A stretch of 64,000 bases of DNA from Rhodococcus sp. PAMC28707 (GCF_004795915.1 NZ_CP039253.1:1550001-1614000), one strand, 5' to 3'; positions 17,486 through 28,768 are shown, numbered from the stretch's first letter. Translations and numbers: made by a program. The notes: generated from the sequence alone by a model not told the origin.

Positions 17486-18577
17486 ATGGACTTCACCACC
17501 ACCGAGGCTCAGCGCGATCTCGCCGGGCTCACCCATGACATCGTCACCAAACACAGCACGAACGACGTCCAACGACAGCTGGATTCGAACCCGGACAGCA
17601 TCGACCGCGCACTGTGGGATGCGCTGACGTCCGGCGGACTTCTGTCGGCCGCCGCGCCCGAGTCCATCGGCGGCGACGGGTACGGAGAACTGGAAGCATC
17701 GTCGATCGCGATAGAACTCGGCAGAGGCCTTGCCGCCGTCCCGTTCGTGGTAAGTACTTCGGTCGCCGCGGCGATCGCCCGGTTCGGCTCGGACGAGCAG
17801 CGGACCGAGTGGGCAGCCCCAGCCGTTGCAGGCAGCTCGATCCTGACATTGGCAATCGACGAGGAACACGGCGAGCCGCTCGACCCGTCGACCCGAGCCG
17901 ACCGCACCGACACCGGTTGGACTTTGACCGGCTCCAAGATCGGCGTCGACAGTGCACCCGTCGCCGACGGGTTCCTGGTCACGACGGCCGCAGGCGCGTT
18001 CCTCGTTCGCGCGGACGACGCCGGCGTCACGGTCCTACCCCAGCAGGGCGTCGACAATCGCAGCATCGGAGTTCTCGAATTGAACTCGGTGCAGGTCGAC
18101 TCGACCCGGTTGCTCGCAGATCCGGACGTCACGCGCTGGGTTCTGGCACGCGTCACGCTCGGAACCTGCGCATACCAGGTCGGGGTCCTGGAAGAATCGC
18201 TTCGGCTCACCGCCGAGTACGCCCGTGAACGGGTTCAGTTCGGTAAGCCGATCGGCAGCTTCCAGGCCGTCGCACAGCGGTTGGCCGACGGGTATATCGA
18301 CGTCAAGGGCGCCCGGTTGACGCTCTGGAAGGCAGCGTGGAGCCTCTCCGCAGACAACACCGGTGACGAAGATGTTGCGGTCGCGAAGTTCTGGGCAGCG
18401 GACGCGGGCCACCGCGTCGCGCACACGCTGGTGCACATTCACGGTGGCGTCGGGCTCGATCGCGATCATCCGGTGCACCGATACTTCCTCGTCGCCAAGC
18501 GTGCAGAGTTCGCCTATGGACATGCCACCGCCCAGCTGCGCCGTCTAGGTTCCGCTCTCGCCGACGTGCCTGCCTGA
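17486..18577 (+). CDS. fadE27: Acyl-CoA dehydrogenase FadE27 (ChsE5), partner subunit
   Basis: 363 residues, with the ACAD fold but lacking the C-terminal GGTNEVQR-type end of FadE26, as expected of the partner subunit. Features include GSKIGVDSAPVADGFLV in the middle domain, and REQVQFGKPIGSFQAV-like text (ARERVQFGKPIGSFQAVAQ) plus HIHGGVGLDRDHPVHRY in the C-terminal domain; the His-Gly-Gly segment is a common FAD/subunit-contact site. It is translationally close to fadE26 and ends at a strong terminator. Confidence 0.92.
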   Translation: MDFTTTEAQRDLAGLTHDIVTKHSTNDVQRQLDSNPDSIDRALWDALTSGGLLSAAAPESIGGDGYGELEASSIAIELGRGLAAVPFVVSTSVAAAIARFGSDEQRTEWAAPAVAGSSILTLAIDEEHGEPLDPSTRADRTDTGWTLTGSKIGVDSAPVADGFLVTTAAGAFLVRADDAGVTVLPQQGVDNRSIGVLELNSVQVDSTRLLADPDVTRWVLARVTLGTCAYQVGVLEESLRLTAEYARERVQFGKPIGSFQAVAQRLADGYIDVKGARLTLWKAAWSLSADNTGDEDVAVAKFWAADAGHRVAHTLVHIHGGVGLDRDHPVHRYFLVAKRAEFAYGHATAQLRRLGSALADVPA

Positions 18578-18587
18578 TTCGGACTTA

Positions 18588-18619
18588 TCTCCCGACCTGG
18601 CACACGCCAGGTCGGGAGA
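18588..18619. terminator. Hairpin terminator after fadE27
   Basis: Perfect 14-bp stem TCTCCCGACCTGGC with loop ACAC, 11 nt after the fadE27 stop. It also faces the end of the small minus-strand gene at 18672. Confidence 0.87.
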
Positions 18620-18671
18620 CACCGAGAAGACCTGCCCCGCAGTGATTTTCGGGCATCCTTCTAACGGCCGG

Positions 18672-18911
18672 TCAGTCGAAAAGAGTAGGCGACGGCGGCT
18701 CGTCGACAGCTGCTGCCGAGGAGCCCGTGTGCTGCGACTCTCCCCCAGGAGAACCTTTACGGACCACCGATAGTGTGGTGGTCCGCACCGAGAGTCGATG
18801 GCCGCCGTGATGTTCCAGAAGTGCGAGACCCTGGCGAATCTCGAGCACTTTCCACGGGCCGGCGTGCCCGTTCGCCTGGACCAGGTCGCCTGCTGCAATC
18901 GCGGAAGCCAC
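18672..18911 (-). CDS. Small hypothetical protein (about 79 aa)
   Basis: The GTG at 18911 is preferred because GGAG precedes it by 7 nt; a longer frame to 19028 lacks such a site. The first half (AIAAGDLVQANGHAGPWKVLEIRQGLALLEHHGGHRLSV) looks like a small SH3-like or KOW-like beta-barrel. The tail is polar and Pro/Ser-rich, ending PTLFD. It is not recognised as a named family. It is isolated between two terminators, so it is probably monocistronic. Confidence 0.55.
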   Translation of the reverse strand: MASAIAAGDLVQANGHAGPWKVLEIRQGLALLEHHGGHRLSVRTTTLSVVRKGSPGGESQHTGSSAAAVDEPPSPTLFD

Positions 18912-19046
18912 TACGAGTCTCCATTCGGTTCGTTCATTCGTGTGCGACCCAACCCTAGTCGGCTCGGAACCCGTTGCTTGCCTCGAGCGCCCCCACCCGG
19001 CCGCAACGGAACTTACCTGCCTCGACACACACTCCCCCGCAACATA

Positions 19047-19086
19047 ATTCGGCGGACTCGCTTGTGATTGCGCGAGCCCGCCGAAT
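19047..19086. terminator. Hairpin terminator after the nitronate-monooxygenase-like gene
   Basis: 15-bp inverted repeat ATTCGGCGGACTCGC / GCGAGCCCGCCGAAT (one mismatch) with a 10-nt loop, immediately beyond the stop at 19090. Confidence 0.82.
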
Positions 19087-19089
19087 CAT

Positions 19090-20205
19090 CTAGCGAATCT
19101 TGTCGAGCCTGCTGACTGCTTCCTCGAACCCGACCACCAAATCGGCGATGATGTCCGCGACCGCTCGAATCTCGTTCATCCTGCCCACGATCTGTCCCAC
19201 CGGCATGGCCACCACGTCGGGATTGTCGGCGTTGTTGATTCGTTGGTGCGCTTCACTTACCAAGATGTTCTGCAACGGCATCGGTAGCGGTTCGGGGGCC
19301 TCGGCGCTGTTCCACGCCTCGGTCCACTTCGTCTTGAGCAAACGCGCGGGTTTGCCCGAGTAGATGCGAGTTCGAACCGTGTCGCTCGATGTCGCCGTCA
19401 ACAATGCTTCCTGCATCGCCGATGGCTTGCCCTCCACGCGTGCACCGAGGCGATACTCGGCCGCGGTCAGCCACATCGAGCCCATCCAGACACCTTGGGC
19501 TCCGAGCGCCAGCGCGGCCGCTACTTGCCGTCCACTGCCGATTCCGCCTGCCGCAAGGACTGCGCCCGAGTCGCCCAACGCCTCGACGACCTCGGGTAGC
19601 AGCACCATCGAAGCGATCTCACCGGTATGACCCCCTGCTTCATACCCCTGAGCGATGACGATGTCGACACCGTTTTCGATGTGCCTGCGCGCGTGTTCCG
19701 ACGTACCTGCCAGCGCTGCGACCGGTACGCCGTGCTCGTGTGCCTGCGCGATCACATCGGTCGGCGGCGAGCCCAGCGCGTTGGCGATCAACTTGATCGG
19801 ATGCTTCAACGCGACGTCGACGTGCGAGCGGGCCACCGAATGCAGCCAGCCGAGCACCCCTTCGTTACGTGCCGCATCGTCGTCGAGCGGCGGCACACCG
19901 AGTTGATCGAGCGTCCGGTCGATGAACGCTCGATGCTCGGCCGGGATCAATTCGTTCAAGTCCACCGAGGCGCCCTCGGTGGGAATCTTCGCAGGCATGA
20001 CGATGTCGACACCGTACGGCTTACCGTCGGTGTTCTCATCCATCCAGGTCAGCACCGCGTCCAGTTCTTCGGCGTCGTTGAACCGCACACAGCCGAGCAC
20101 ACCGAGTCCGCCGGCTCGGGTGATCGCCGCAGCGACATGTTCGGACGGAGTGAAGCCAAAGATCGGAAATTCTATTCCGAACTTTTCCGACAGATCGGTA
20201 TGCAT
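19090..20205 (-). CDS. Nitronate monooxygenase / 2-nitropropane dioxygenase-like flavoprotein
   Basis: 371-residue TIM-barrel FMN protein of the NPD/NMO family. It has an N-terminal FGIEFPIFGF, AGGLGVLG, the phosphate-binding GYEAGGHTGE, and LAAGGIGSGRQVAAALALGAQGVWMGS near the C-terminal end of the barrel. It starts 6 nt after the fadD19-like gene ends and so lies in the KstR-controlled operon. Related flavoproteins in steroid catabolism (IpdC, Rv3553) act as ring-degradation enoyl reductases or dehydrogenases, but this protein's N-terminus differs from that type. A redox step on a steroid CoA ester is plausible by context only. Detoxification of nitronates is the family alternative. Confidence 0.8.
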   Translation of the reverse strand: MHTDLSEKFGIEFPIFGFTPSEHVAAAITRAGGLGVLGCVRFNDAEELDAVLTWMDENTDGKPYGVDIVMPAKIPTEGASVDLNELIPAEHRAFIDRTLDQLGVPPLDDDAARNEGVLGWLHSVARSHVDVALKHPIKLIANALGSPPTDVIAQAHEHGVPVAALAGTSEHARRHIENGVDIVIAQGYEAGGHTGEIASMVLLPEVVEALGDSGAVLAAGGIGSGRQVAAALALGAQGVWMGSMWLTAAEYRLGARVEGKPSAMQEALLTATSSDTVRTRIYSGKPARLLKTKWTEAWNSAEAPEPLPMPLQNILVSEAHQRINNADNPDVVAMPVGQIVGRMNEIRAVADIIADLVVGFEEAVSRLDKIR

Positions 20206-20211
20206 GGTTGC

Positions 20212-21846
20212 TCAGCTCTCTGCGCTGGCGAGCCGCGACGCGGAGGTCTCGTCAGCCGGGCGCTGTTCGGTCTGACTCAATGCCCACCGGTAGTCGGGCT
20301 TGCCGGCCGGCGAACGCTTGATCTCGTCGACGAACCACACCGCACGCGGAATCTTGTATCCGGCAATCTCTTTGCGAGCAGCGGTATCGAGGTCTGCGAG
20401 TGTAGGACGATGTGTGCCTCGTGCCTGTACGACGGCAGCGACCTTGTGGCCGAGCCGCTCGTCCGGTACGCCGACGACGATGGCGTCGAACACGTCGGGG
20501 TGCGATTTGAGCGCGCCTTCGACCTCTTCGGGGAATACCTTTTCGCCACCGGTATTGATCGAGACCGAGCCGCGACCGAGCATCGTGACGCTGCCGTCGG
20601 CTTCCACCCTGGCGTAATCGCCGGGGATCGAGTATCGGACGCCGTGGATCTCCTTGAACGTCTCGGCCGTCTTGATCTCGTCCTTGTAGTACCCGACTGG
20701 TATGTGCCCGCTCCGCGCCAGCAGTCCCTTCACTCCTGAGCCTGCCTCGACGGGACGGCCGTCCTCACCGAGCACGATCGTCGAGGCGTCGATCTTCACC
20801 CGCGGTCCGCCGGTGTGTTCGGCGCCCTTGGCGACGATGGACAGCCCGCCGAAGCCGGTCTCGGAAGATCCGATCGAGTCGGTGATCATCCGGTTGGGGA
20901 GTAGTTCGAGAAGCTTTTCCTTGATGCTCGGTGAGAACAACGCTGCGCTGCTGGCGATCAGGAAGAGCGAGGACAAGTCGTAGGGCTTGCCATCCGGGCC
21001 TCCTTCGATGAGCGCGTCGAGCATCGGTCGTGCCATCGCATCGCCGGTGATGAAAACGAGGTTGACTCCGTACTTGTCGACCTGCTGCCACATGGCGTGG
21101 CCCTCGAAATCAGGGTGCAGCACAGTCTTTCCGCCACCGAAGAGGCTCTGCAACGTGGCCCACTGTGCCCCGCCGTGGATCATCGGGGGAATCGGCATTC
21201 TCGTCATCGGCGGGTTCGCGGCGCCCATCTTGGCCATGTCCCACTCGTCTTCGACGTATTCGCCGGTCAAGAAGTTGATGCCCCCGCCGAGCACACGCCA
21301 GATGTCCTCGTGCCTCCACATGACGCCCTTGGGACTGCCTGTGGTTCCACCGGTGTAGAGCATGTAGATGTCGTCGTTGGTGCGTTCCTCGAAGTCGCGT
21401 TCGGCGGAAGAACTCGCCAGCGCGTCTTCGTAGGAGACCTCGCCCTCGGTGCCGTCGATCACGACGGCCGTCTTCAGGAGGGGACAGGTCGGTAGGACAG
21501 CGGCGACCTTGTCGGCGTAACGGGCTTCGTGAACGAGTGCGACCATGTCCGAATTCTGGAAGATGTACTGCAACTCGTTCTCGATGTAGCGGTAGTTCAC
21601 GTTGACCACCACAGCGCGAATCTTGAAGACAGCGACCATCGACTCGATCGCCTCGATGCCATTGCGGCTGTACACCCCGACCTTGTCACCCGGCTTGACG
21701 CCTTGCTTCTGCAGGTAGTGCGCTAGTCGGTTGGTTCGCTCTTCCATCTGCGCGTAGGTGATCTCCCGGTCTCCCGACACCAGGGCGACACGGTCGGGAA
21801 CAAGGTCGATTGCATGCTCGACGAGGTCTGCGATATTTAGGGCCAC
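20212..21846 (-). CDS. fadD19: Steroid side-chain acyl-CoA synthetase (FadD19-like)
   Basis: 544-residue class I adenylate-forming enzyme. It has the P-loop YTGGTTGSPKGVMW near residue 165, the motif TDSIGSSETGFGG, the hinge MLGRGSVSINTGGEKVFPEEVE and the C-terminal catalytic Lys segment RSPAGKPDYRW. FadD19 activates C27 steroid carboxylates and is required for side-chain removal from C24-branched sterols in Rhodococcus. The divergent echA19 with a shared KstR box copies the Rv3515c/Rv3516 pair. It is first in a two-gene operon with the flavoprotein. Confidence 0.9.
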   Translation of the reverse strand: MALNIADLVEHAIDLVPDRVALVSGDREITYAQMEERTNRLAHYLQKQGVKPGDKVGVYSRNGIEAIESMVAVFKIRAVVVNVNYRYIENELQYIFQNSDMVALVHEARYADKVAAVLPTCPLLKTAVVIDGTEGEVSYEDALASSSAERDFEERTNDDIYMLYTGGTTGSPKGVMWRHEDIWRVLGGGINFLTGEYVEDEWDMAKMGAANPPMTRMPIPPMIHGGAQWATLQSLFGGGKTVLHPDFEGHAMWQQVDKYGVNLVFITGDAMARPMLDALIEGGPDGKPYDLSSLFLIASSAALFSPSIKEKLLELLPNRMITDSIGSSETGFGGLSIVAKGAEHTGGPRVKIDASTIVLGEDGRPVEAGSGVKGLLARSGHIPVGYYKDEIKTAETFKEIHGVRYSIPGDYARVEADGSVTMLGRGSVSINTGGEKVFPEEVEGALKSHPDVFDAIVVGVPDERLGHKVAAVVQARGTHRPTLADLDTAARKEIAGYKIPRAVWFVDEIKRSPAGKPDYRWALSQTEQRPADETSASRLASAES

Positions 21847-21856
21847 GCGTTAAAAG

Positions 21857-21870
21857 TAGAACGTGTTATC
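21857..21870. promoter_or_regulatory. KstR operator in the fadD19/echA19 divergent promoter
   Basis: TAGAACGTGTTATC matches the consensus except for the last base. It starts 10 nt before the fadD19 start and about 54 nt before the echA19 start. Confidence 0.8.
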
Positions 21871-21923
21871 GTTTCTGGCAATAGCCAATCTGAGACTGAG
21901 ATCACAAGAGCGAGGTAGCCACA

Positions 21924-22739
21924 GTGACGTCGAGCGCGCCGGAAATCGGAACGGAATCACCGCACGCACTCGTGGAGAAACGCGGCCAAGTCCTCATCGT
22001 GACGATGAACCGACCCGAAGCGCGCAATGCACTGAGCGGCGAGATGATGGCCATCATGCGCGACGCCTGGGATCGCGTCGATGCCGACCCCGATATTCGG
22101 GTCGCCATCCTGACCGGCGCCGGCGGCGCGTTCTGCGCAGGCGCCGACCTCAAAGCAATGACCAGCACTCACCCAGGTGACAGTTTCAGCGGCGGCGGAT
22201 GGGACCTGTCGAAGATCGAGGCCCTACTCAAAGGCCGCAGGCTGACCAAGCCGCTCATCGCAGCCGTCGAGGGCCCCGCCATTGCAGGCGGTACCGAAAT
22301 TCTTCAGGGCACCGATATTCGCGTCGCAGGTGAAAGCGCCAAGTTCGGTGTCTCCGAGGCAAAATGGGGACTCTTTCCACTCGGCGGATCCGCGGTGCGG
22401 CTCGTCCGTCAGATCCCGTACACGATCGCGGCCGACATCCTGTTGACCGGCAGGCATATTCGCGCTGCCGAAGCCAAGGAGATCGGGCTGATCGGTCACG
22501 TGGTCCCCGACGGTCAGGCGCTGGAGAAGGCACTCGAACTCGCCGAACTCATCGCCGCGAACGGCCCGCTTGCCGTGCAGGCGATTCTCAAGACCATCCG
22601 AGACACCGAGGGACTCCACGAGGAAGAGGCGTTCAAGATCGACGCCGAACTCGGAGTAGCGGTATTCAAGAGCCTCGACGCCAAGGAAGGGCCGCGGGCA
22701 TTCGCCGAGAAGCGAGCCCCGGTGTTCGAGGGTCGGTAG
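21924..22739 (+). CDS. echA19: Enoyl-CoA hydratase EchA19-like
   Basis: 271-residue crotonase. The oxyanion-hole segment [14 protein letters not shown] and the catalytic-loop segment [22 protein letters not shown] are present, followed by [20 protein letters not shown]. In M. tuberculosis EchA19 (Rv3516) hydrates steroid side-chain enoyl-CoA esters. The start at 21924 (GTG) is downstream of the KstR box shared with fadD19. It is convergent with the flavin reductase gene. Confidence 0.91.
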   Translation: MTSSAPEIGTESPHALVEKRGQVLIVTMNRPEARNALSGEMMAIMRDAWDRVDADPDIRVAILTGAGGAFCAGADLKAMTSTHPGDSFSGGGWDLSKIEALLKGRRLTKPLIAAVEGPAIAGGTEILQGTDIRVAGESAKFGVSEAKWGLFPLGGSAVRLVRQIPYTIAADILLTGRHIRAAEAKEIGLIGHVVPDGQALEKALELAELIAANGPLAVQAILKTIRDTEGLHEEEAFKIDAELGVAVFKSLDAKEGPRAFAEKRAPVFEGR

Positions 22740-22788
22740 CGCCCCACCCGTAACCACGAGGATCCGATAGCCGAGTGCTTCGCTCGAG

Positions 22789-23535
22789 TCAGCGCTGGAC
22801 CGCCTCCATCGGCGTTCCATTGTCGACCAATGCCGACAGCGTCGCAGATTCCATGCCCGGCGAACCACACACCAGAACCTGATGACGGTCGAAGGGCCCC
22901 TGGACGGCGATGACGTCGGCGAGGCTGCCTTCCCAGCAGTGCTTCGCCCCGAACTTCGCGTCAGGGTCCGCGACGTGTGCATTGATTGCCTCATGCCACC
23001 TGTCCGGCGCCCATGGGTCCGCCAATTGATCCACCACCGGCACAACTTTCAGCCAGGGCAGTTCGGACGCAAGGATCCACAGCAGATCTGCGGCGTACAG
23101 ATCGCTGGGCGATCGACCACCGAAGTACAACGTCACTCGAGGTGGCGACGGACGACGCGTCAAGTCGAGAATGAGCGAACGCATCGGCGCCAGCCCGGTT
23201 CCTCCGGCGATCATGACGACATCTCGACCGGAGTCGTCGATGTGAAAGTTGCCGCCCGGATTGCGGAGTTGCCACACGTCACCCGGGCGGGTTTCGTTGA
23301 CGATCGACCCACTGACCCAGCCCGCCGGCACCGCTCGAACATGAAATTCGAGCTTGCCGTCCGCCGACGGCGGAAGCGCCGAGGAATACCGTCGAGACAG
23401 TGTTGCGTTCTGCGGCACCACGACCTCTATCGACTGTCCGGCTCGAAATGGAACGGCGTCCCCGACTAGGCGGACGACAGCCAAGTCGTTGCGTAGTCGG
23501 TTGTACTGGACCACTTTTGCGTTCCACATCTGCAT
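22789..23535 (-). CDS. FAD/NAD(P)-binding reductase (ferredoxin-NADP reductase superfamily)
   Basis: 248 residues from ATG 23535 (GTG 23559 would add eight). The first half is a FAD-binding barrel with LSRRYSSALP (the RxYS flavin motif). The second is a Rossmann domain with GGTGLAPMRSLI and the C-terminal VLVCGSPGM. There is no 2Fe-2S domain, unlike oxygenase reductases. It resembles the reductase half of flavohemoglobins and phenol hydroxylase reductases, so it probably passes electrons from NAD(P)H to a separate redox partner. The partner is unknown. It is not in an obvious operon with the neighbours. Confidence 0.75.
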   Translation of the reverse strand: MQMWNAKVVQYNRLRNDLAVVRLVGDAVPFRAGQSIEVVVPQNATLSRRYSSALPPSADGKLEFHVRAVPAGWVSGSIVNETRPGDVWQLRNPGGNFHIDDSGRDVVMIAGGTGLAPMRSLILDLTRRPSPPRVTLYFGGRSPSDLYAADLLWILASELPWLKVVPVVDQLADPWAPDRWHEAINAHVADPDAKFGAKHCWEGSLADVIAVQGPFDRHQVLVCGSPGMESATLSALVDNGTPMEAVQR

Positions 23536-23606
23536 GGCATCAAGGATAAGCGGTCTCACAGCCTGCGCGCGATCAGCCGATAGCTTCCGGACTTCGACAT
23601 GGATGC

Positions 23607-24038
23607 TCAGCGTTGGTGTCGAGGTTTCCAGACGACCAACGCGCTGCGTTGTACGGGAACGAGATCGCGTCGATAACCCACGTGTACGTTCGCCAACTCC
23701 TGGGCGAGTTCGGTGACACGTGTCTGCAGCGCCTCGACCTGATTGGTCAGTTCGATGATCCGCTTGATGCCTGCCAGGTTCACGCCCTCGTTCTGCGAGA
23801 GCCGCTGCACTTCGCGCAGCAATGCCACATCGCGCGGCGAGTAACGCCGTCCCCCACCGGTAGTGCGTTGCGGCGTCACCAACCCCAAACGGTCGTACGT
23901 ACGCAGGGTTTGCGCGTGCATGCCTGCGAGTTGGGCCGCGACCGAGATGACGAACACCTGGGCATCGGGGTCAGTGTGACCCGATCCTGGAGTGGAGCCT
24001 GCGGAATTACCCGGTCCTGGTGTGGGAGGCAGTGTCAC
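23607..24038 (-). CDS. hspR: HspR, MerR-family heat-shock repressor
   Basis: 143 residues. A disordered Gly/Pro-rich N-terminus is followed by a MerR-type HTH (VISVAAQLAGMHAQTLRTYDRLGLVTPQR, GGGRRYSPRDVALL) and a short coiled coil. HspR represses the dnaK operon by binding HAIR elements, with DnaK as corepressor. GTG 24038 is chosen because it overlaps the dnaJ stop by one base, giving coupled translation; an in-frame start at 24053 is possible. It is the last gene of dnaK-grpE-dnaJ-hspR. Confidence 0.94.
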   Translation of the reverse strand: MTLPPTPGPGNSAGSTPGSGHTDPDAQVFVISVAAQLAGMHAQTLRTYDRLGLVTPQRTTGGGRRYSPRDVALLREVQRLSQNEGVNLAGIKRIIELTNQVEALQTRVTELAQELANVHVGYRRDLVPVQRSALVVWKPRHQR

Positions 24039-25222
24039 TACGCACCTGCCCACCCGGCCCGCGGGTCGAATCCGCTGGCCTTCTCGGCTTCCAGATAAGC
24101 GTGCAGTGCCTCGATGGCGGGATCGTCGAGTTTCTGCGGTACCGCGACCTTGACGGTGACCATCAGGTCACCTGCGGTTCCGGTCTTCTTGGGAACTCCT
24201 CGTCCGCGAACACGCAGTACACGTCCGTCGACTGTGCCCGGTGGCACCTTGACGCCGACTCGGCCGTCGAGGGTCGGGATCGACAACGTGGCTCCGAGGA
24301 CCAGTTCGCCGTAGCTGACCGGCACCGTCACGGTGAGATCGTCGCCGCTGCGGCCGAAGACCTTGTCGGGCCGAACCCGGACTGTGACATACAGATCGCC
24401 CGACGGCGCCCCACGCAGACCGGCTTCGCCCTGGCCTGCCAACCTGATCTTCTGGCCGTCGGACACTCCGGGCGGGACACGCACGGTGATGGTGCGCGTG
24501 CGGTTCTGCACTCCGGTACCGCGGCAATCCTGGCACGGATCGTCGATGATCGAACCACTTCCGCGGCAGTCGTCGCACGGCTCACTGAACCCGAACGCGC
24601 CTTGGTTGCGGTTGACCACGCCTGCACCGTTGCATCTGGGGCATACGCGCGGGCTGGTTCCTGGTTTCGCACCGCTGCCGTGACAGGTGGTGCACGAGGA
24701 CGGGCTGGTGAGTCGCAGGGGAACGGTGACACCTTGCGTGGCTTCACGGAAACCGAGAGTGGTCTCGGTCTCGACGTCGCTGCCCCGTCGTGGACGGTTG
24801 CCCGCGGGGCGCTGCTGCGTCCCACCGCGGTTGAACAGTCCACCGAAGATGTCGCCGATTCCGCCGTCGCCGCCTCCGGCTTGACCGAAGATGTCGCCGA
24901 CGTCGAAGGTCTGGCCGCCACCACCCCCGCCGAATCCGCCCGCACCGGGGCTGAATCCGCCTCCGCCCTGGCCGAATCCACCGGAAGCGAAGAGTCGACG
25001 GGCCTCGTCGTACTCCTTACGTTTCGCCGGATCGATGAGAACCGACTTGGCCTCGCTGACCGCCTTGAAGCGACGCTCGGCCTCGACGTTTCCAGGATTG
25101 GCGTCAGGATGGTTGTCCTTGGCCAGCTTCCGGTACGCCTTGTTTATCTCGTCTGTGGACGCGTTGGAGGAAACGCCCAGTTCCTTGTAGAAGTCCTTCT
25201 CGATCCACTCCCGCTGGCTCAC
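24038..25222 (-). CDS. dnaJ: DnaJ (Hsp40) co-chaperone
   Basis: 394 residues. The J domain is at the N-terminus with HPD in [10 protein letters not shown], then a Gly/Phe-rich linker ([10 protein letters not shown]...). Four CxxCxGxG zinc modules follow ([32 protein letters not shown]), then the C-terminal substrate-binding domains. It stimulates DnaK ATPase and delivers clients. The order matches DnaJ1 in the mycobacterial dnaK operon. Confidence 0.97.
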   Translation of the reverse strand: MSQREWIEKDFYKELGVSSNASTDEINKAYRKLAKDNHPDANPGNVEAERRFKAVSEAKSVLIDPAKRKEYDEARRLFASGGFGQGGGGFSPGAGGFGGGGGGQTFDVGDIFGQAGGGDGGIGDIFGGLFNRGGTQQRPAGNRPRRGSDVETETTLGFREATQGVTVPLRLTSPSSCTTCHGSGAKPGTSPRVCPRCNGAGVVNRNQGAFGFSEPCDDCRGSGSIIDDPCQDCRGTGVQNRTRTITVRVPPGVSDGQKIRLAGQGEAGLRGAPSGDLYVTVRVRPDKVFGRSGDDLTVTVPVSYGELVLGATLSIPTLDGRVGVKVPPGTVDGRVLRVRGRGVPKKTGTAGDLMVTVKVAVPQKLDDPAIEALHAYLEAEKASGFDPRAGWAGA

Positions 25223-25253
25223 CGGGCGTTTCCTCCTCTCACGCTATTTTTGT

Positions 25254-25903
25254 TTACTGCCCCTCGGGAGCATCGGCTCCCGAATCTTGTGACGCATCAT
25301 CGACCACACCGACCATCGCAGTCCGCAGGACGCGATCGCCGAGCTTGTAACCCGGACGCATGAGCGTTCCGATTACCGGATAGTGATCTTCACCCTCATG
25401 GGACACAGCTTCGTGAACCGAAGGGTCGAACTTGTCACCGACGGCGCCGAAAGCAGCGAGGCCGATGTTCGCGAAGACGCTGGCGAGCTTGTCCGACAGT
25501 GCTTTGAGAGGCCCGGTCTCGAGATCCCCGTGTTGGCGTGCCCGCTCGAGATCGTCGAGCACGGGAATCAACTGGGAGACGACGGACGCTTTCGCGTTCT
25601 CCGCTCCTACCTGCTTCTCGCGGTCGGTCCGACGACGGTAGTTGGCATACTCTGCCGACACCCGCTGCAGATCGGCGGTGAGTTCCGCGATCTGTGTATC
25701 GCGAACGTCCTCCACCACCTCTACCTCGACATCCCCTTGGTCCGCCGAGCCGGGCTGGGGTGCAGCCCCGGTGCCCACTAGGGGCTCCGGAACTGCATCA
25801 CCTTCCCGAACTTCACCGGTCTCGGGATCGATCTTTCGCTTGTCCACGAAAGTGACCGGTTCCTTCTCGGAGTTAGGCAGATCGTGATCGCTGTCGCGGG
25901 GCG

Positions 25904-25907
<4 letters not shown>
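25254..25907 (-). CDS. grpE: GrpE nucleotide-exchange factor
   Basis: 217 residues. A long acidic, disordered N-terminus is followed by a coiled coil (about residues 70-120, [20 protein letters not shown]) and a C-terminal beta-domain ([36 protein letters not shown] text). It exchanges ADP on DnaK. Its start overlaps the dnaK stop by 4 nt; dnaJ follows after 31 nt. Confidence 0.96.
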
Positions 25908-27748
<1,841 letters not shown>

Positions 27749-27784
27749 AATGTTTCCTCCTGTTATTGCTGTGAAAAATGCCTA

Positions 27785-27805
27785 GCTGAGTGAACTGCGC
27801 TCAAG
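27785..27805. promoter_or_regulatory. HAIR-like HspR operator, proximal
   Basis: GCTGAGT-N7-GCTCAAG fits the HAIR layout CTTGAGT-N7-ACTCAAG with three mismatches, 37 nt before dnaK. Confidence 0.55.
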
Positions 27806-27838
27806 TCTGCAAGACAAGTTCTCGTTCGTCAAGCTGGA

Positions 27839-27859
27839 CTTGAGCCTCATCCACTCAAG
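27839..27859. promoter_or_regulatory. HAIR element (HspR operator), distal
   Basis: CTTGAGC-N7-ACTCAAG matches the HAIR consensus with a single mismatch, about 90 nt before dnaK. Confidence 0.85.
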
Positions 27860-27936
27860 GCTGTCGAAAGGGTTAACGGAGCATGTGCGCAATTTGTTCC
27901 CGGCACCCTTTTACACACGCCGTCCTACGCACAAGA

Positions 27937-27969
27937 CTGCGCCGTGACGGCAGTGCCGTCACGGCGCAG
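27937..27969. terminator. Hairpin terminator after the secreted-protein gene
   Basis: Perfect 15-bp stem (CTGCGCCGTGACGGC) with loop AGT, 24 nt beyond the stop at 27993. It insulates that gene from dnaK regulation. Confidence 0.87.
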
Positions 27970-27992
27970 GATCGAGGTGAAACCGTCCGTGA

Positions 27993-28490
27993 CTACTCCT
28001 CGACGTCGGCAGGCGCCGGTGCGCAATCGACACTGAGCAGGCCGACAGCGACGTTGTTCGAGTAGTTGACATCGAGCTGCGGTGAGAACACCGCCACACC
28101 ACCCGGGCGCGAGACCCACTCGGTTGCGCCACTCGGCACGATTACCTTTTCCGTCTTACCCGGATCGACCTTCTCGACAGTGGCGGCACCGTTGACATCG
28201 GGCAGCACCGCATAGTTGACGGACACCGCAGATGCGGCACCCTTGCCGACGTTCTCGACCGAGATCTCCAGCGCGCCGACCTTCTCCCCCTCCGGCTTCT
28301 TGTCGTCTTTCGCCACGCACGCCGTTCCGATCGTGACGACGAGGTCGGGTGATTCGGCGGCCGAGGAACCGAAGGGACTTACGGGTGCTTCGGGCTCCGC
28401 GGAGGCGATGGGCGCCAGGACGACCGCACCCATGGCGGCGGCAATAGCGGCTGTCGAGGCCAGGACGGTGGCGCGGGCGATGTGACGCAT
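27993..28490 (-). CDS. Secreted protein of unknown function
   Basis: 165 residues with a Sec signal peptide (MRHIARATVLASTAAIAAAMG... cut after ASAEP near residue 32). The mature part looks like one immunoglobulin-like or CARDB-type beta-sandwich (ISVENVGKGAASAVSVNYAV, GVAVFSPQLDVNYSNNVAVGLLSVDC) with two Cys. It is not recognised as a named family. It is monocistronic, with a hairpin on its 3' side and a 278-nt gap to the divergent GH13 gene. Confidence 0.7.
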   Translation of the reverse strand: MRHIARATVLASTAAIAAAMGAVVLAPIASAEPEAPVSPFGSSAAESPDLVVTIGTACVAKDDKKPEGEKVGALEISVENVGKGAASAVSVNYAVLPDVNGAATVEKVDPGKTEKVIVPSGATEWVSRPGGVAVFSPQLDVNYSNNVAVGLLSVDCAPAPADVEE

Positions 28491-28727
28491 GAGGGTCTCC
28501 TGTGAAAGATGAGGTTGGTGTTGCAGTTGATGTTGTTGTTGCCAGATTGACTATTACCTATGCGAACCAGACATTCCATACCAGGCGGTCTCGATTGAGT
28601 GACGCTTTACTCACCGGTCGATCACGTTCTCCCAGAAGAACATCGATGTAATTCAGGAGCCGAACATCTTGCCCCGGGTTTCGCCTGCGCCCCGACCGGG
28701 GATATACCAGACTGCGGACCGTCCGTT

Positions 28728-28739
28728 CCCTACGTAGGG
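28728..28739. promoter_or_regulatory. Perfect palindrome before the GH13 gene
   Basis: CCCTACGTAGGG, a 12-bp perfect palindrome 29 nt before ATG 28769, is a likely operator or promoter-proximal site. The regulator is unknown. Confidence 0.5.
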
Positions 28740-28768
28740 TTTGAGGAAAAGCGAGGCTACGGAGGCAT

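Noticed and set aside
24020..25363. 447-codon plus-strand frame over dnaJ
   Set aside because: Antisense of dnaJ. The minus-strand product has the J domain and four zinc modules.
27901..27915. GGCACCCTTTTAC, resembling the ACCCTTTTT repeat near 49.5 and 50.6 kb
   Set aside because: Only about nine bases match and no inverted partner is nearby.
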